Positions 24,201-37,900 of a stretch of 64,000 nucleotides of DNA are shown here, piece after piece. The translations under genes were made by a program, and so were the position numbers. The first letter of the stretch is position 1, and every line of letters begins with the position of its first letter. Source of the stretch: Acanthochlamys bracteata (taxonomy: Eukaryota; Streptophyta; Magnoliopsida; Pandanales; Velloziaceae); assembly GCA_019914995.1 (NCBI GenBank), contig CM034130.1, positions 6,944,001 through 7,008,000 of the forward strand, read 5' to 3'. The notes beneath the pieces are model-generated. The model searched no databases. It had not been told where the DNA came from and saw only the letters and a list, made by a program, of their open reading frames with translations.

Positions 24201-27179
24201 TGGAAGATTTTAGAAGCAGCACTTTAGCTGATTCTGTCAGCAAACACCAGTGCCGCTATATTCTGCAGATACTCAAATATGCCACTGCTCATCCAGAAAG
24301 CAGGTATATCCTACAGCCTCAAATTTTAGCACAATCCTTGAAGCAGTCTTTTGAATGCTGAGGAATGGCTAATATTATGTTTTGATAGTGAGATTGCTTC
24401 TTATTTTCCAATGACTTCAGATGGGCAGGTGTAGGTGAAGCTACTGGAGATTACCCATTCAGCCATCACAAACTCACTGTTCAATTTTATGAATCCTCCG
24501 CTGCACAAGACAGAAAATTAGAAGGGTTGGTTCATAAGGCTATTCAGGAGCTTTGGAGGCCAGATCCTAATGAATTGACCATTCTTTTGACTAAAGGCAT
24601 TGATTCCACGCATCTGAAGGTCCCTCCAAAAGCATATACCCTCACAGGAAGCAGTGATCCTTGTTATGTTGAAGCCTACCATTTGGCAGACTCAGTTGAT
24701 GGAAGGGTTACATTACATTTAAAGGTCCTCTTTCCTCTAACCATGATTATGTTTTGAAGTTAATCTATGGTCTGAGATAGTTGTGCAATATGTCACTGAT
24801 GTTTGTAGCAAAAGTTTGATCTTGAGGATGATATTCTTGCAGCCTCACTTTGAATGATCCTTACCATGTTGTAGTTCTATTGAGAAACCTATGTGCAGAA
24901 TGTTTGATTGGGTACCAAGTCAGTGAAATCTCAGTACTACTAATTGTGAAGAATAGTTTTCACCATCATCCATAGACCAAAGCTAACCGTACATGCTTAT
25001 TATAGTTATAGATCTTTCTATTGGACTACTGATGGGAAGATTGTCATTATGTTTTTCTATGTATCTATTGCGAACAAATTGCTGGACTTTTAGCAAGAAA
25101 CCAAGTGAAATTTGCACCCCAGCAATGTTATCTAATCATATTGCATCTTCTTCTTTCAGTTTCTCTTTGATAATTTGTTATTTGAAAGTTGTTAGGTTTT
25201 GCAACTTATACTTAGGCGCTAGTTAACATTTTTATGGAAGTCTCTAGTGATCATCTGTTATATTTATGATTTATTGGAAAACATTGCTACTTCGGTCTGG
25301 TTTTTATCAATATTTAGTTGAAATAATGCAGCACTGTATGGAAAGTGTGTATAAAAGTCCATATGATCAAGATTCTGGATGCAGGTTTTGAATTTGACAG
25401 AGCTAGAACTTAACAGGGTGGATATCCGGGTTGGGCTCTCTGGTGCATTGTATTTTATGGATGGACATTCTCAAGCTATTCGGCAGTTGCGTAATCTTGT
25501 CTCACAGGTTGTTTTTGTCAGCACTGTTTTTATTGTGTTGTTGCCATTATGATCATATATGTAGAAAGAGGTGTTTTGCTGCTCTGGAGGGTGTTCTTTT
25601 ATTCATTCTATGTCGGGTATATGCTATCTGGGTTTGTGACTTTAAATGCCCCTAACGAGTCGTCAAAATAATGCCTTTCTAAAGTTGGTTATGTAGTAAA
25701 AGTTCCTAAAGTTTGTTACCAACTCTTTTACTATTAATTCTAGCAAGTTGACCTGTCATCTAAAGAGGAACTTCTAACTGCTTTATGATTCTCCTTTATT
25801 TTTTTTTTTTTGAGATACATTTATTTGTACTTATGATTATTCAATTTGCATTCAGCAAATTCGATCATACAGTATAGAACTCCAGTCGCTAATAGGTCCC
25901 AAAAATCACTGATCTTGATTCTTCATTATTTTCTTTAGGATCCTGTTCCAAGCAGTGTGACAGTAGGTGTTTCACATTTTGAGAGGTGTGCCTTGTGGGT
26001 TCAAGTGTTATACTATCCTTTTTATGGGAGCGGAGTTGGAGACTATGACGGTGACTATGCAGAAGAAGATCCCCAGATCATGCGACAGAAAAGAAGCATG
26101 AAGCCAGAACTTGGGGAACCTGTGATCTTGAGATGCCAACCTTATATGATTCCATTGACGGACCTTCTTTTGCCATATAAATGCTCTCCTGTAGAATATT
26201 TTCGTCTTTGGCCAAGTTTACCTGCCATAATTGAGTACACAGGTATGTATACATACGAAGGAAGTGGATTTAAGGCTACTGCTGCACAACAAAGTGGGGC
26301 ATCTCCATTCCTTAGTGGACTCAAATCATTATCTTCTAAACCATTCCATCAAGTTTGCTCGCACATACTGCGCACTGTAGCTGGGTTTCAGGTAAGTTTT
26401 GGTTTCTTCCCCTTGTCTTGTGAAACTGCATCTGCTTGACAGCATTTTTGCAATTTGATCTGCAATGATTGACAAGCCAATGCTATACAGGGATACCTGA
26501 AATCTCAACAGATGACTTTTTATGCGTTGAGCTTAAAATCATAGTTCATCATGATGGCATGCATGCTTATCACCAATCAATCAAGAAAAAGAACAAAATT
26601 ACTGGATGTATCCAATCTGTGTGTAAAATTTTGTAACTAAATTGCTGATCTTGTACTCTGACTGATCTTTGACAGCTTTGCTTTGCTGCAAAGACTTGGT
26701 TTGGCGGATTCTTGGGAATGATGATTTTTGGTGCCAGTGAAGTGAGCAGAAATGTCGATCTTGGAGATGAAACGACTACTATGATATGCAAGTTTGTTGT
26801 CCGTGCCTCTGATGCCTTGATCATAAAGGAAATAGGATCAGATTTGCAGGGCTGGTTGGATGACATAACAGATGGAGGTGTCGAGTACATGCCTGAGGAC
26901 GAAGTGAAAGTAGCTGCAGAGGAGAGGCTTAAAATATCAATGGAAAGAATTGCGCTTCTGAAAGCAGCTCGTCCACCACCTCAACCTCTGAAAGAAGAAG
27001 AGAAAGAAGAGGATGCAGAGAAGAAAAGCAAAGACAATGTGGACGGAGATGGCAAAGAAAGAGGTCCATCTACTCTGTCAAAACTTACTGCAGAGGAAGC
27101 AGAACATCGCGCCCTTCAGGCTGCAGTTCTCCAGGAGTGGCATATATTGTTGAAGGAAAGAGCCACGAAGGTTCATTAA
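21289..27179 (+). CDS. TPLATE: TPLATE, large subunit of the TPLATE endocytic adaptor complex
   Basis: TPLATE is a core subunit of the plant TPLATE complex, which drives clathrin-mediated endocytosis at the plasma membrane and cell plate together with TML, TASH3, LOLITA, TWD40-1/2 and AtEH proteins. Exons: 21289-22413, 22535-23131, 23942-24303, 24421-24724, 25385-25507, 25939-26391, 26676-27179; they join in frame to 1155 aa, near the Arabidopsis length. The N-terminus MDILIAQIQADLRSSDALRQ is diagnostic. An adaptin-like alpha-solenoid follows (AVCKKLAFDLLRSTRLTPDL, SKRMSRLAGDKLVDSENALA). The middle and C-terminal parts hold the appendage-like region (WAGVGEATGDYPFSHHKL, MIFGASEVSRNVDLGDE). A charged EEKEEDAEKKSKDN stretch lies near the end, then a helical TAEEAEHRALQAAVLQEWH tail. 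No stop or frame change is seen. It converges on the WD40 gene, which starts on the other side of 28 kb. Confidence 0.96.
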
Positions 27180-28348
27180 AGAATGGCTGCACAGATTTTG
27201 GTCATTACTATATTACTTTTGTATTCTAAACAGTGATAACAGTTTGTGCTTGCTTACACTGTTTAGGCATTGTTTCCTAAGTAGCAGCCTTGTAATTATT
27301 TAACATGTTCATTCCCATAGACAATGATAATCGATCTTGACTTTAAAGCGTTCTTTTGTATTTATGAATCATGCATTTTTGCAAGAACATGTTCCAGCTT
27401 CCCAGCAAAAACTATCACCTTAATGTAACTTTTGTAACAAAGCCTCTTTATAAAAGAAATATTTCGCTTCAATCAAAAGCCCAAACAAAATTTCACACAT
27501 TACAAGAACAATTTAGTAGGCAGAGAATAGAATGATATGTACTCTTTTGAGTTGATTAATATTATTACAGATTTACAGTTTCCGAATTTCATAGCGAACA
27601 AAGATATCACAAATGCAGACCTAAGCAGTCAGCTTCTTGAGGAAATCTTTCAGAAGTTTTCATGTATTTGACATGCTACCAAGCATTAAATTATAAATGA
27701 ATAACTTCCCTCACAACTCGCAATCAGAAACAAAATCGTTGAGCAAACAGAAAGTTCTAAGAACTTCCAAGCTCAACATGTACATTTTAAATTAGTTCAT
27801 ATACAACAATGTAAAACAGGTAGTTGCTCATTCTTTAACTTCTCAAAGATTACATCTCCAACAACTCAGGTCCCACTTTGCAAGGTAAACTACCAAACAA
27901 GCTTGAAACCACTAAACCATGAAGGTGAATGAAAACTGCTGCCTGTATCAAAAATCTCTACAAGCTTGAAGATGTACTAAATAATAACTTTAATAAGACT
28001 GCACTGTACCTTTAGAGGAATACATATATATACAGGAGTGTGATTCATTATATCCTCTCTACCATGAAATGGCAGTTGAGACATGCTGCATCAGAAACTT
28101 ACAGCATAGGTTGCTCTTCTATCCAATCACCCCAAGAATGATGTATTGTAACTCCAATAATCTGCTTGATCAAAGATTCAGACCAATATAAGATTTTGTT
28201 GGCCAAAAACGTATTGGAACTTGCAATCCTATGGCTGCCTTAAGACCCACCATATCATGTGCTCTAATCATGTAAAACAATTCATGGTGGCTGTTTATAA
28301 CGGAATGGTGTGCTTTGCAGGTAGTACAAAAGGCTTATCCCTACCGCT
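27180..28348. other. Convergent 3' region between TPLATE and the WD40 gene
   Basis: This should carry both 3' untranslated regions. It is AT-rich and has no ORF of note. A possible last exon of the minus-strand gene cannot be excluded here, because its final coding exon contains an AG|GTACAT donor-like site just before the stop. Confidence 0.5.
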
Positions 28349-31300
28349 TCATGTACCTAAAACAGAATCTGCATTACTTGATTGGCTATTGTTTTCTGAA
28401 TTCCCAGGTCTCATCCAGATCTTGATATGTCCCTCCCGACATATTGTAAGCACTGATTCATTTGTAAAAATCAGGCCAGATAGAGGTTCTACATGCACAC
28501 GATGGGCCACCACAGGCGAGAGCTTTGGTACATCTCGCATGCTTGGAGCAGGCTGTAGGGTGCCCGGAGGGTGAATGTTGTCCCATTGAGCTGAAGAAGG
28601 CCTTCCACTTGTGAATGAAGGCGAACCACCAAGAGGGTAATAGCGAAGTGGCACAACAATCTCATCCCTTGCTAGATCCCATAGAAGCAATTGAGTATCC
28701 TACAAAGACACCATGGTCTATCTATGACAACAATAAATGATAGGATAGCTTCCTGTAGTGAGTTAGTAGACAAGATTCAACAAGATGATTCATGGAGAAC
28801 TTTAAACATCAACAGAAATTGATAGTTGTATACATCAGTTACAGATTATGTTTGCATACTCCCCTCGAGTCAGGAATATTTATTTCTTCTTTGTATTGGT
28901 TTCTTAATTCAGAATCAGTTCGCAGAATTAATTATTAGCATTCACAACCATTAATAAACATTTGAAGATCTATAGTAAAATTATCTCATCCATCTGAACA
29001 CAGCCCTACCTGTCCAACTGAACCAAAACGATATACAATATTTTCTCCAGATCCATCTGAATTTGGAGTTGACCAAAAGGAATCAAATGCAACTCCGCTA
29101 ACCTGTTGATTAAGTTATTAATAACATAAAATGCTGAAATGGAAAATGCATCATAGAATTAAGTTTTACCCATGAGTTATGCCCCTCTCCCCAGGCTACT
29201 ATCTTCCTATCGTCCATGCTCCAAATTTGTACTAGATCATCTTCACCACCAGTCAATATGTACTTGCCATCAGGACTGTAGGTAATGACAGCTTGTCAAA
29301 AGTATGCTTTAAGATTCAAGAAGTCATTCTTATTGGCAAGCGGAAATTTAGATATACCAACAAGCATAACAAACCATATCCACACACCATGGTGAAAGAG
29401 TGTGGAATAAAACAGTTTAATGCGATATATTGTAACATCAGACCCTAAAATCAATCAGTACAATTCTAAGGCTCCTAGTTCATATGCTCCTAAGTTTATG
29501 AAATAGCCAAGATATGATGTGACCCAAGTCTTCAGGTTAAGTGCAATGTGTGTGTGTAGGAGAGTGCTTACACTTGTTGAATAATGGTTGTGTTCAGTGT
29601 ACAAGCTTGCTGAGCAATGGCTGTGTTCCATATCAGAGTCAATGCTTTGAGCATGTTACTATTCAGAAGTCAATCTCGTTCAAATCTCAAAAAAGAATCT
29701 TTGGCCCAATACCCACAAGAAAATGCTGGTATACCTTAGCATTTAATGATGCATGCAACACTTCAGACACTTATAGAATATCATGAACAGTAAGCTTTGT
29801 GTAATTTAAACTTTGGAAGAGGACTGTGCACAAGATTTGAGAAACAAGCTAAAAAGAGACGCACATAGCTAAAGGATACATACTTTTAGTCATAATCTTT
29901 GATATCAACAGAACAAACTTATAAAATAAATGGATACTAGTAATAGATCTATTAAAAAGTGAGTAGGAGATGCCACATTGTTTCAAAGTATCTACAGAGT
30001 AATTTTGGTATGATGAACAACCTCGATGAAAGGCAGGTAGAAAACTCATAGATATGTATATTAGGAATTTAGGATACGAGCCACTCTTATTTGCACAAAA
30101 TTAGTAGGTCCGACACCAGAACATGTACACTACATGCATATGAATTCCTTTGCCATATCGAATAAACCTGGCTGTTGGAAACTGACTGTTGTTATCCCAC
30201 TAACACACACCTTTACTGAAAGGCATTTTAATGTGTAACCAGGCCTGAACGCAGGTCTCCCATAAGATATTATTCGCTTGGGACATTGAAGAAAACTGAA
30301 AAGAAGGTTCACCTTAAACTTGACCATAAATTTTTTTGATTATCTATAATCCCATATGAACAAGGAGCAGAAAGATATCACTTCAAGCTACCATCTCATT
30401 ACCTCCAAGCACAACAAAGAAGAGCGCCATAATAACTTTTGCCACCAAAAATCAGTTGCTCTTTAACATAATCGAATACTCTTAAATAACCTGCACTATG
30501 TCCATCCAAGGTGTTTAAGCAGCAGCCCATATAATAATTTACAAAACAAAACATGAGAATAATGATACAGCAAATTTACCATCTCTACTAACAGTAGCTA
30601 AGTATGCTCCGTCTGTGGAGAATGAAATGCCATTAACTGAACCCTGGCAGATATGCCATCTTGCCACAGGATTACTCTGCAAATATACTTAGTGATTATG
30701 ACAGTCGGTCGTCATTCAAAAAGCAAACTGCAGTTTATGGACCTCCAGTACAAATTAATGCAGCTAGCTAGATAAATGCCATAAAAAGCAACCAAAATAG
30801 AGATCAAGGTTTTTCAACGCCAGAAGAATAAAAAGCAAATAGAGGTCTACCTTATAAACATCCTTGGGATATACAAGGACTATTACATTCTTTTAAAAAG
30901 TTTACCTTGGTTGACCGTGCATGAGAAACACTGAACTGTGTTAGATCTTTGAGAGCAGGAAAGGAGTATTCAGCAGTGGCATCCTTGCTCTGATAGGGAA
31001 AAATAAAAATTAATTCGAAGAAGCTAACTGCAGACGACTTTTAAGAATGAATAAGAAAATCAATGACCTACTTTTTCATACACATATAGGTTACCATCAG
31101 CATGGCCGACTACAAAAGCACCTTCTCTTTCAGGCACCCATGCAACACAGGTACAACGACTACAAAAGAAATTGTTGTCATATAGATTTGTAAAAAAGAC
31201 CACAAATCTAAAGAAGCAATTAGTCAAAGCAACAATAAAAGGAAGACAGAGATTGTCAATGTGGATTACACAAAACATTAGTAGTATGACAAATAAAATA

Positions 31301-32814
31301 ACCAAGCATTGCATATTCATGCATCTAAGAACTAAGGGGAAGGCAGACAAGACTGAAGCTTGAGTTCTCAAAAACCAGTTCCACAAAATCAAGATATGAC
31401 TGCACTTTGAGGATATCAAACATGCTTGAAATTTAAGTACTTCAAGATGTTGACAACTAAAGACTTTGATAGAGAGATTTTTAAACAGAAAAAGTACTAG
31501 TTCAAAATGGCACGTAACTGAACTGAGTGATATATTAATAACCACATAACTTTAGGATACAAAAAGCGAGAAAGGGGGAACTAGTCTAAATAGTTCATCA
31601 GAGAAATTATTAATTATGTCTGAGAAGTGCATTCGTAAGAGGAGTTTCTAATTCCCTAGTCACGGGTTGGTTTCAAGTATACTGTAAGTGACAGGGGTTG
31701 AACATTTCCCAACCTTTCTTTCGAATCTTTCCTGTGTTTAACTAATGCTTATAAATTATCAGTTACAGATGAAAAGGTTGTAAAAATTCAAGAAGTGCTA
31801 ATTATGAGGTCAATCAGATTAATAATAGTGAAATACATGCCTGTTAGTAACTACCCCATCCTTGTTATAATGGTGGGCTCCAACAAGCTTCTTTCCAAAA
31901 TCCTGTAGCTGTTGCCTCAGTGAAACTGAGTAAACTGAAGTTTCCACCAACATAGACACCACTCTCATCAGCAAAGAATGAACTAAGTATAGAATAACTA
32001 CCAAATAAGAAGAGCCAAATATACTTACTGTCCCCTGACTGCAACCCAATGAGCAAGTCATGACCATCTTTGGCCTCTGCATCGAATGCATGGCATATAG
32101 GGTTGGAATTACCGAAATGAATCGACTTAATCGGATCCTAAAACAATGAAACATATTGTAAACACTGCACTAGAAGGTTAGCAACTTCAGAATCCACATA
32201 ACACAAATAAACAGTAAACACAATTAAAGAAACAACCTTCTCTTGAGAATTAAGGTCGCTGATAAACAGTGTGTCCGCTGCATTAAAAATCAAGTAAGTC
32301 CCTTTGCAGTCAAAATTCACATTCGCAAGAGATCCAGAAAGCCCAGCTGGCGTCCCGAGCGACCCACCTATCTTCGAGCTCCCTGACACAACCCGGCCAA
32401 CGCCATTTCCACCAACAAAACTCAGAGCCCGGCTACCATTCCCACCACCAAGTAGTCTCGCCGCTGCTGATCGAACCCCACCAGTAGTGCTTGCTCCTGA
32501 CGGAGTTGTTGGCTGCTGCGTTGCCGCTTTCTCCTTCAAGTATGCAATCGTCAACTGTAAAGACCAGCCCAAAGTCTCAAATCCTCAATCAACGAACAGC
32601 ATAATAACCAACTATTATCAATCATCAAAAATCCTAATTGATAATAATTTATCAATTTCATCCGTACCTGTGAGACAACCTTGCCATGTGAGTAATGTAG
32701 AAGTCCAGCAGGGTGAGATTTCTCGTACTGAAGCTTATACCTACCTTCAGGAGTCTTGAAGTAGGTTTTGAGACCGTGTGACTGAGGGTTAATCGAATTC
32801 GAAGAAGAAGCCAT
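28349..32814 (-). CDS. WDR20/CreC-like WD40-repeat protein
   Basis: The closest known relatives are animal WDR20/DMWD, which activate USP12/USP46 deubiquitinases, and fungal CreC, partner of the deubiquitinase CreB; a similar scaffold role in the plant is inference. Exons in transcript order: 32814-32668, 32554-32237, 32137-32029, 31934-31841, 31159-31072, 30989-30906, 30676-30580, 30490-30403, 29275-29170, 29102-29010, 28699-28349; in frame, 524 aa. Key stretches: [14 protein letters not shown], a Ser/Gly linker with RAAARLLGG-like text, [95 protein letters not shown] and [11 protein letters not shown]. At least five WD blades are visible. Intron 4 uses a GC donor (AG|GCATGT). The 5' leader holds AAAACCCTAGG (32834-32844), a telo-box-like site common in plant housekeeping genes. 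The C-terminal end could differ if a further intron is used. Confidence 0.93.
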
Positions 32815-33221
32815 GATCCTGTACGAACAAATACCTAGGGTTTTCTGTCGATCAATAAACGCGACCGCATCGTCAAACCCGACCCGCTTTTTCCGGCAAC
32901 CAGAATCGATTCTAGAGAACACAAGGAAGCTGATTATATAGGACAAGGACAGAGGTGGCGGCGGTTGGCGATCGCCGACGTTGGTGCGAAATTTTCCGGC
33001 GAAAGAAAAATAAACTGAAGAAGAAATGAGAGAGCGACAAAAATAGAAAGTGATCGGTTAAAAAGCGAACAAGCGAAGCGAGCGAGTCGCTGTTAGACGT
33101 CGCCGAAGAAGTGAAAAAAATAAAACAATAATAATAATAAACTTTTTTTGTTAGACTTCTCCACGTGTTTGATCTACGAATCAATTCAATAATTAATGGG
33201 ATTGTTCTGTAAAAAATGTTA

Positions 33222-33370
33222 AAGGTGGCAATTTCTATGGGTCGGTTCAAATCGATCCATTTAATGATAATTTTAATCCAACCCATAAATTTATGCGGAT
33301 CAAAATTATCAATCATAACTCAATCTATTAATAATCAGATCAAATTAGGACCGACCATTTACTAATTAAA
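33222..33370 (+). repeat. Degenerate repeat related to the one at 33862
   Basis: It starts AAAGGTGGCAATTTCTATGGG and continues with words such as ATCGATCCATTTAATGATAA, CAATCATAACTCAAT and AGATCAAATTAGG. The same series of words in the same order and direction recurs at 33862. The GGTGGCAATTT opening is frequent in plant non-autonomous repeats. Its matching right end was not found. Confidence 0.45.
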
Positions 33371-33861
33371 ATAACTAATTATTAATTTTATATTTTTAAA
33401 CTTCAACGGAATTATAAGATCAGTTGTAATGAAAGCGTAGTGACGAGATATAGTGAATACCCATCAAAATATGTATTCTTTAGTATCTTTAATTGTCTTT
33501 AAAATATTCAAAAAATATTATTTTTATTTTTATTTTTTGAAAATATGTGGTGATAGCTGAAATTTTATGATTATAAATACATACTAATAATTTTGATAAA
33601 AATATTGGTAAACATAGCTATCTAACAAAATTTTAATAAAAATCTTTATATAAAATCTAAATTCGTTATTACATAAATGCCTACATATTAATACTTTCGA
33701 TAATATTATAATTTTTAAATTATACTATTTTACTAAGATATAAAAATAACGATTAATTATAAATACCATATAATTTAATAATTTATAAATTACTATTATC
33801 AATTATTTTTATTGCCAATATTTTAATATACGGAAAAGAAAAATTAAATAGTGTTCGTTTA

Positions 33862-34050
33862 AAAGATGACAATTTGGATTGGTAAATCAATTTTGGGTTA
33901 ATTTGGATCAATTCATTTAATAATCGAATCAAATTTGCTCAATCATAACCCAACTTATATATTTTTACGAATCAAAATTTCTAATCTTAACCGTAATTAA
34001 ATAGGTCAGATTTAGATTGCGTCTTCGAATCGGGTTATATATTATCACTC
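33862..34050 (+). mobile_element. Non-autonomous element, hAT-like MITE candidate
   Basis: It opens with AAGATGACAATTTGG and closes with ATATTATCACTCC, which on the other strand reads GGAGTGATAATAT, a poor inverted match to the start. The interior repeats the words of the 33222 copy (GGATCAATTCATTTAATAAT, CAATCATAACCCAA). About 190 bases, no coding content. Confidence 0.4.
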
Positions 34051-34218
34051 CTAAATAATATATGATTTATCTCACATGTAGGTTCGCTAAATTCGTATAT
34101 TGCAAATAATATCTTTTCAGTTCTAGTTTTTTATAGATAAGTTTTTTTACGTTGTAGTCAAGTATTTATAGTAAATTAGCACTATGGTATCTGCCGTCGT
34201 CGAGAAGATCATCGGGGA

Positions 34219-34368
34219 CTGTTTAGAAATATTTTTGAAATAAAATTTTTTAAAAATAAAATTTATTTTTATATTAAAAAATATTTATTTTTTAAAAATA
34301 AAAAATAAAAATATTTTACGACGTTAAATTTTTTATATTTTTAATTTTAAATAAATTTTCTAAACACA
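34219..34368. mobile_element. Short MITE with TGTTTAGAAA ends
   Basis: The left end reads CTGTTTAGAAATATTT and the right end, on the other strand, GTGTTTAGAAAATTTATT. About 150 bases of almost pure A/T lie between the ends and fold on themselves. No coding content. Confidence 0.5.
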
Positions 34369-34973
34369 TAAAAATATTTTGAATAACTTAAAATACAATA
34401 AAAAACTGATTTTGTAAAATGGAAATCCAAAACGTACCTATCCATCCATTTATAGGTGTCTGATCCAATTAGGGCGTGTCGCCCCGTAGGGGATAAAATG
34501 AATAAAATTGAGATTTTAAAAATATTGAATTAAAAATATTTAATTAAAATAAAATTTTTATATTAATTTTATATTAATAGCAAATTTTAAAATTAAATTT
34601 TAAAATAATATTTTTAATAAAAATTTTATTTTAATTTTGTATTTATTTTATATGAAAAATAAGTTAAAAAAAAGTAAAATTCAGAATGTTAATGTACTTC
34701 TCCTCTCATTTCGGGAGCAAAGTCTAGATTATAGTTGGGGTCCACGGCTGAATTCATAAAATAAGAAAAATGGCCCGGGCTAAACGGTAATAAGCCCGAT
34801 GAAGACCGAATAACAGCATCACTTCTGTGTCTCGTTCTTGTTCTCCCGCCGCTGTACCGCAACGCGCTCAAACATTTGGAATCGGAATCACCGATTTTTC
34901 GGAACCTTAATTATACAATCTGGTTTCGGAAGCAGCTCATGGGCAGGCCCGAGAACAGTGGAACACCGCCGAC

Positions 34974-37900
34974 ATGGCCGCAGGTTCACAACACCTCTGC
35001 GTGTTTGTTTAGTCTATAACCAGCTCTAGCTGTTTGTTTGAATTTCACGTTGCTTTTAGTTTTGTTTTGGATATTTTCCTTTGCTTTTTGAATTACTTCG
35101 GAGTTGTTGAAGTTGGAAATATACCGTGCAGTTGATTCAAATTTGTGAGGAAGTTGGGCCGGTGGTTTCTTTCCGGTGAGTTTTGTTTGATAATTATTAT
35201 ATTATTTATTTATTTTTTTGAACTGAAATTGGTCTTAAATCTTTACAAATTTTGAAAATTATGAAGAGACGTTTGAGAATTTTGGATTTACGCTATGAAA
35301 AATTGTTGTTCTTTTACTACATGTAGAGGTATGAACTTATAACTGCATGTTAAAGCATGAACCTTTTTCTACTAGGAAAACTGCTCTATCACTTATCCAA
35401 TCTAGTTCTTGGTGTCTTAGTTACACCTGAAATTGTTAAGATTAATAGTGTAAAAGTTGTAATTTTACTGCATGACATACCTTCTCAGTGCGTTCTTAGT
35501 TAGCATGTTGTCCTACTACTACAAACAAACCCTTGCCTACTTAATCTGTTCTGTCCCTTTTTACGTGTTACTGGCTTACAACGCATGCTTTAACTATAAA
35601 AGACCACTCTTATGTCATATGATCTTTTAAATAAGGAAGCTTCCTTATTTAAGTACTGCAAATTTACTCCCAAAATGGAGTTTATTTGTTACATATTGAA
35701 GCATAGAAAGCACAAGCTTTCAGACTAGATATGGACCCATACTGATCCAGCAATGTCTGCTTGATTCTGCGCTCAAAAGTGAGTGCATCATAACTGATAA
35801 ACCCCCGCTAAACATTTGAAGCCATTCTGCTGATTTATGCGAGAAGCATTTCGTGATAGGAATTTTATATAGCAGATAAATTTGGGGACTACTCAGAGTT
35901 TTTGGTGACTACTCAGAGTTACTTTGTTTGACATTCTTGATATCATGTATATCACATGTTAGATTCCATTGCTAATCTATCTTTTTTTCCCTAGCAATAC
36001 TCCTTTTATATTAGATGCTTGAAATAAGTTGAACTGTTTGGTGATCATCTACGGAGGATTTCTTGTGTCCAACGTATGGATTTGATCTCTGCATACTAGA
36101 CCAAGTAATTCTATTATTCCTGTAAAAAGGTGTGTTGCATAGTTATCATAGCACAGACCTCTTCAAGGAGTTCTCTATCTTTCAAGGTGTAGCCATCAAA
36201 ACAAGATTGCATTTCAGTGGAACACTTTTCTTGTTCAAATGGTTCAATCACAATAAGGCCACATCCAAATTAATCTGATCATGTTCCAAGTTATTTTAAA
36301 CCTCTATGTCTTCTCAAGCTATCAACATTTTGAAATAGAAAACATAATAACTTAGTACTAAATATCCATTGTATATGCAGTTCTATCTTTCTCTGCATTT
36401 TACACATCAAGATGCATAGGTCGTTTATTCATTATGCAGTTCCAAGTGATTTTAAATGTCTGTCTTCTCAAGCTATCTACATGTGAAATGGATAACATAA
36501 TAACCTAATACTAAGTCATCAATTGTGTATGCAGTTCTATCTTTCTCGGCGTTTGGGAAAGCATTTCCCAAAAGCTCCATTTCATTTTTCCATTTTACGT
36601 TTTCCAATACATCTTTTATAAGTATCTAGAGAATTTATTTTAAAATTTAAAAAATATAGAAAAATTTTATGTAGTAAGGTCTTTTTATTGCTTATTATTA
36701 TTATTATTTTTTAGATAAAAAAAGTAGAGCTCATTTTTCAAAAAGGACAAAAATACTCTCCATTCTAGAAAAGGTCCAATTCAAAAGCACTCCCAAACGC
36801 CCCAATGCATCAAGATGCACAGGTTTTCTTCAAAACCTGTTTTTGTAATGGATTTGAATTTTATCCTTGTGCAGGTTGGTGCTGATAGAGAAACAGGGAA
36901 GCGAAAAAGGATATGGTTTCTTAGAGTACAAGGATGAAGAACCAGCTCTAAGTGCAAGGTGTAATCTGCAAGGTTATGAGATAAAGGGCCGTCACTTACG
37001 TGCTGATTTGCTGAGAACAACAAAGCATTGACAAAAATAAGGAACAGGTAAGAGTTACTTCGGCTGCATAATACTATCACTTTTAGGTCCTACCTTATCA
37101 AAACTGTTTTAAAAAGTTGATGCATTGTTTCACCTGATTGTTTTGTTTGTTAAAGCATTGGTATGGATGGTCATTTTGCAGTTTATGCAGCTAATACCTT
37201 TCTAGAACAGTGGATTGGAAGGATCAATTTATTAGCTTCCTTTCAGATGTTGCTGTCATGACTTAAATATTATCTATCTCGTGGTGAATGACAATATTCT
37301 TTTGAGTCATATCAGAATACCGGAAGTAAGGAGTAGTTTGTTCTCCAGAAGGCGAGAATTAGACTTGTGAATTGTGAAAAGATATCAGATAATACAAGTA
37401 GAACTCCAGAACTCTTTGCTGATTAAGGACTGTGGAATTTCTCATTCAACCATTTAATTTATGGATTTTAAATTAATAACTCTTTAGCTATTTAGAACAA
37501 ACTATGTCGCAGAATATCAAGGTCCTCCATGTCTAATGCACTCTAATTGCAATTAGGGTGGGAAGTGAAGTTGTTTAAAGAAGGGGCTTATTGTAAGGTA
37601 GAACAAATAAGTAATAGTCATGATTTTGCAGTATGGTAGTATATTCTAGCGCACACTTGACTGTTGGTGACTCTTTTATTTGGATGTCTCTAACCTGAGG
37701 ATCTTGTTGCAGGGTTGGGGGACTGGGGTTGGCATTACAAGCTGGTATGGTTTCTTTCCATTTCTTGTCTTTCTGTTCAATTTTTTGTCCTTCCATAACA
37801 ATTGTTTTTTTAAGCTTCTGGTGGGAAATTTTCAGATGCACAAAAGGTAGCTGGTACCAACCCGTTTCAAGGGGATGCTTCTCTCTATCAACCCATTGGT

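Larger units (their letters stand above)
32815..34973. other. Divergent intergenic region with MITE relics
   Basis: The left end is the promoter and leader of the WD40 gene (to about 33150), including a CT/GA-rich stretch on the minus strand. The middle holds two related repeats (33222-33370, 33862-34050) and one short MITE (34219-34368), listed separately. The right end flanks the CstF-64 pseudogene. Nothing coding is supported. Confidence 0.5.

Noticed and set aside
32912-33316. 134-residue open frame on the minus strand upstream of the WD40 gene
   Set aside because: Covers leader, promoter and a repeat; low-complexity FF/SS runs and no conserved motif.
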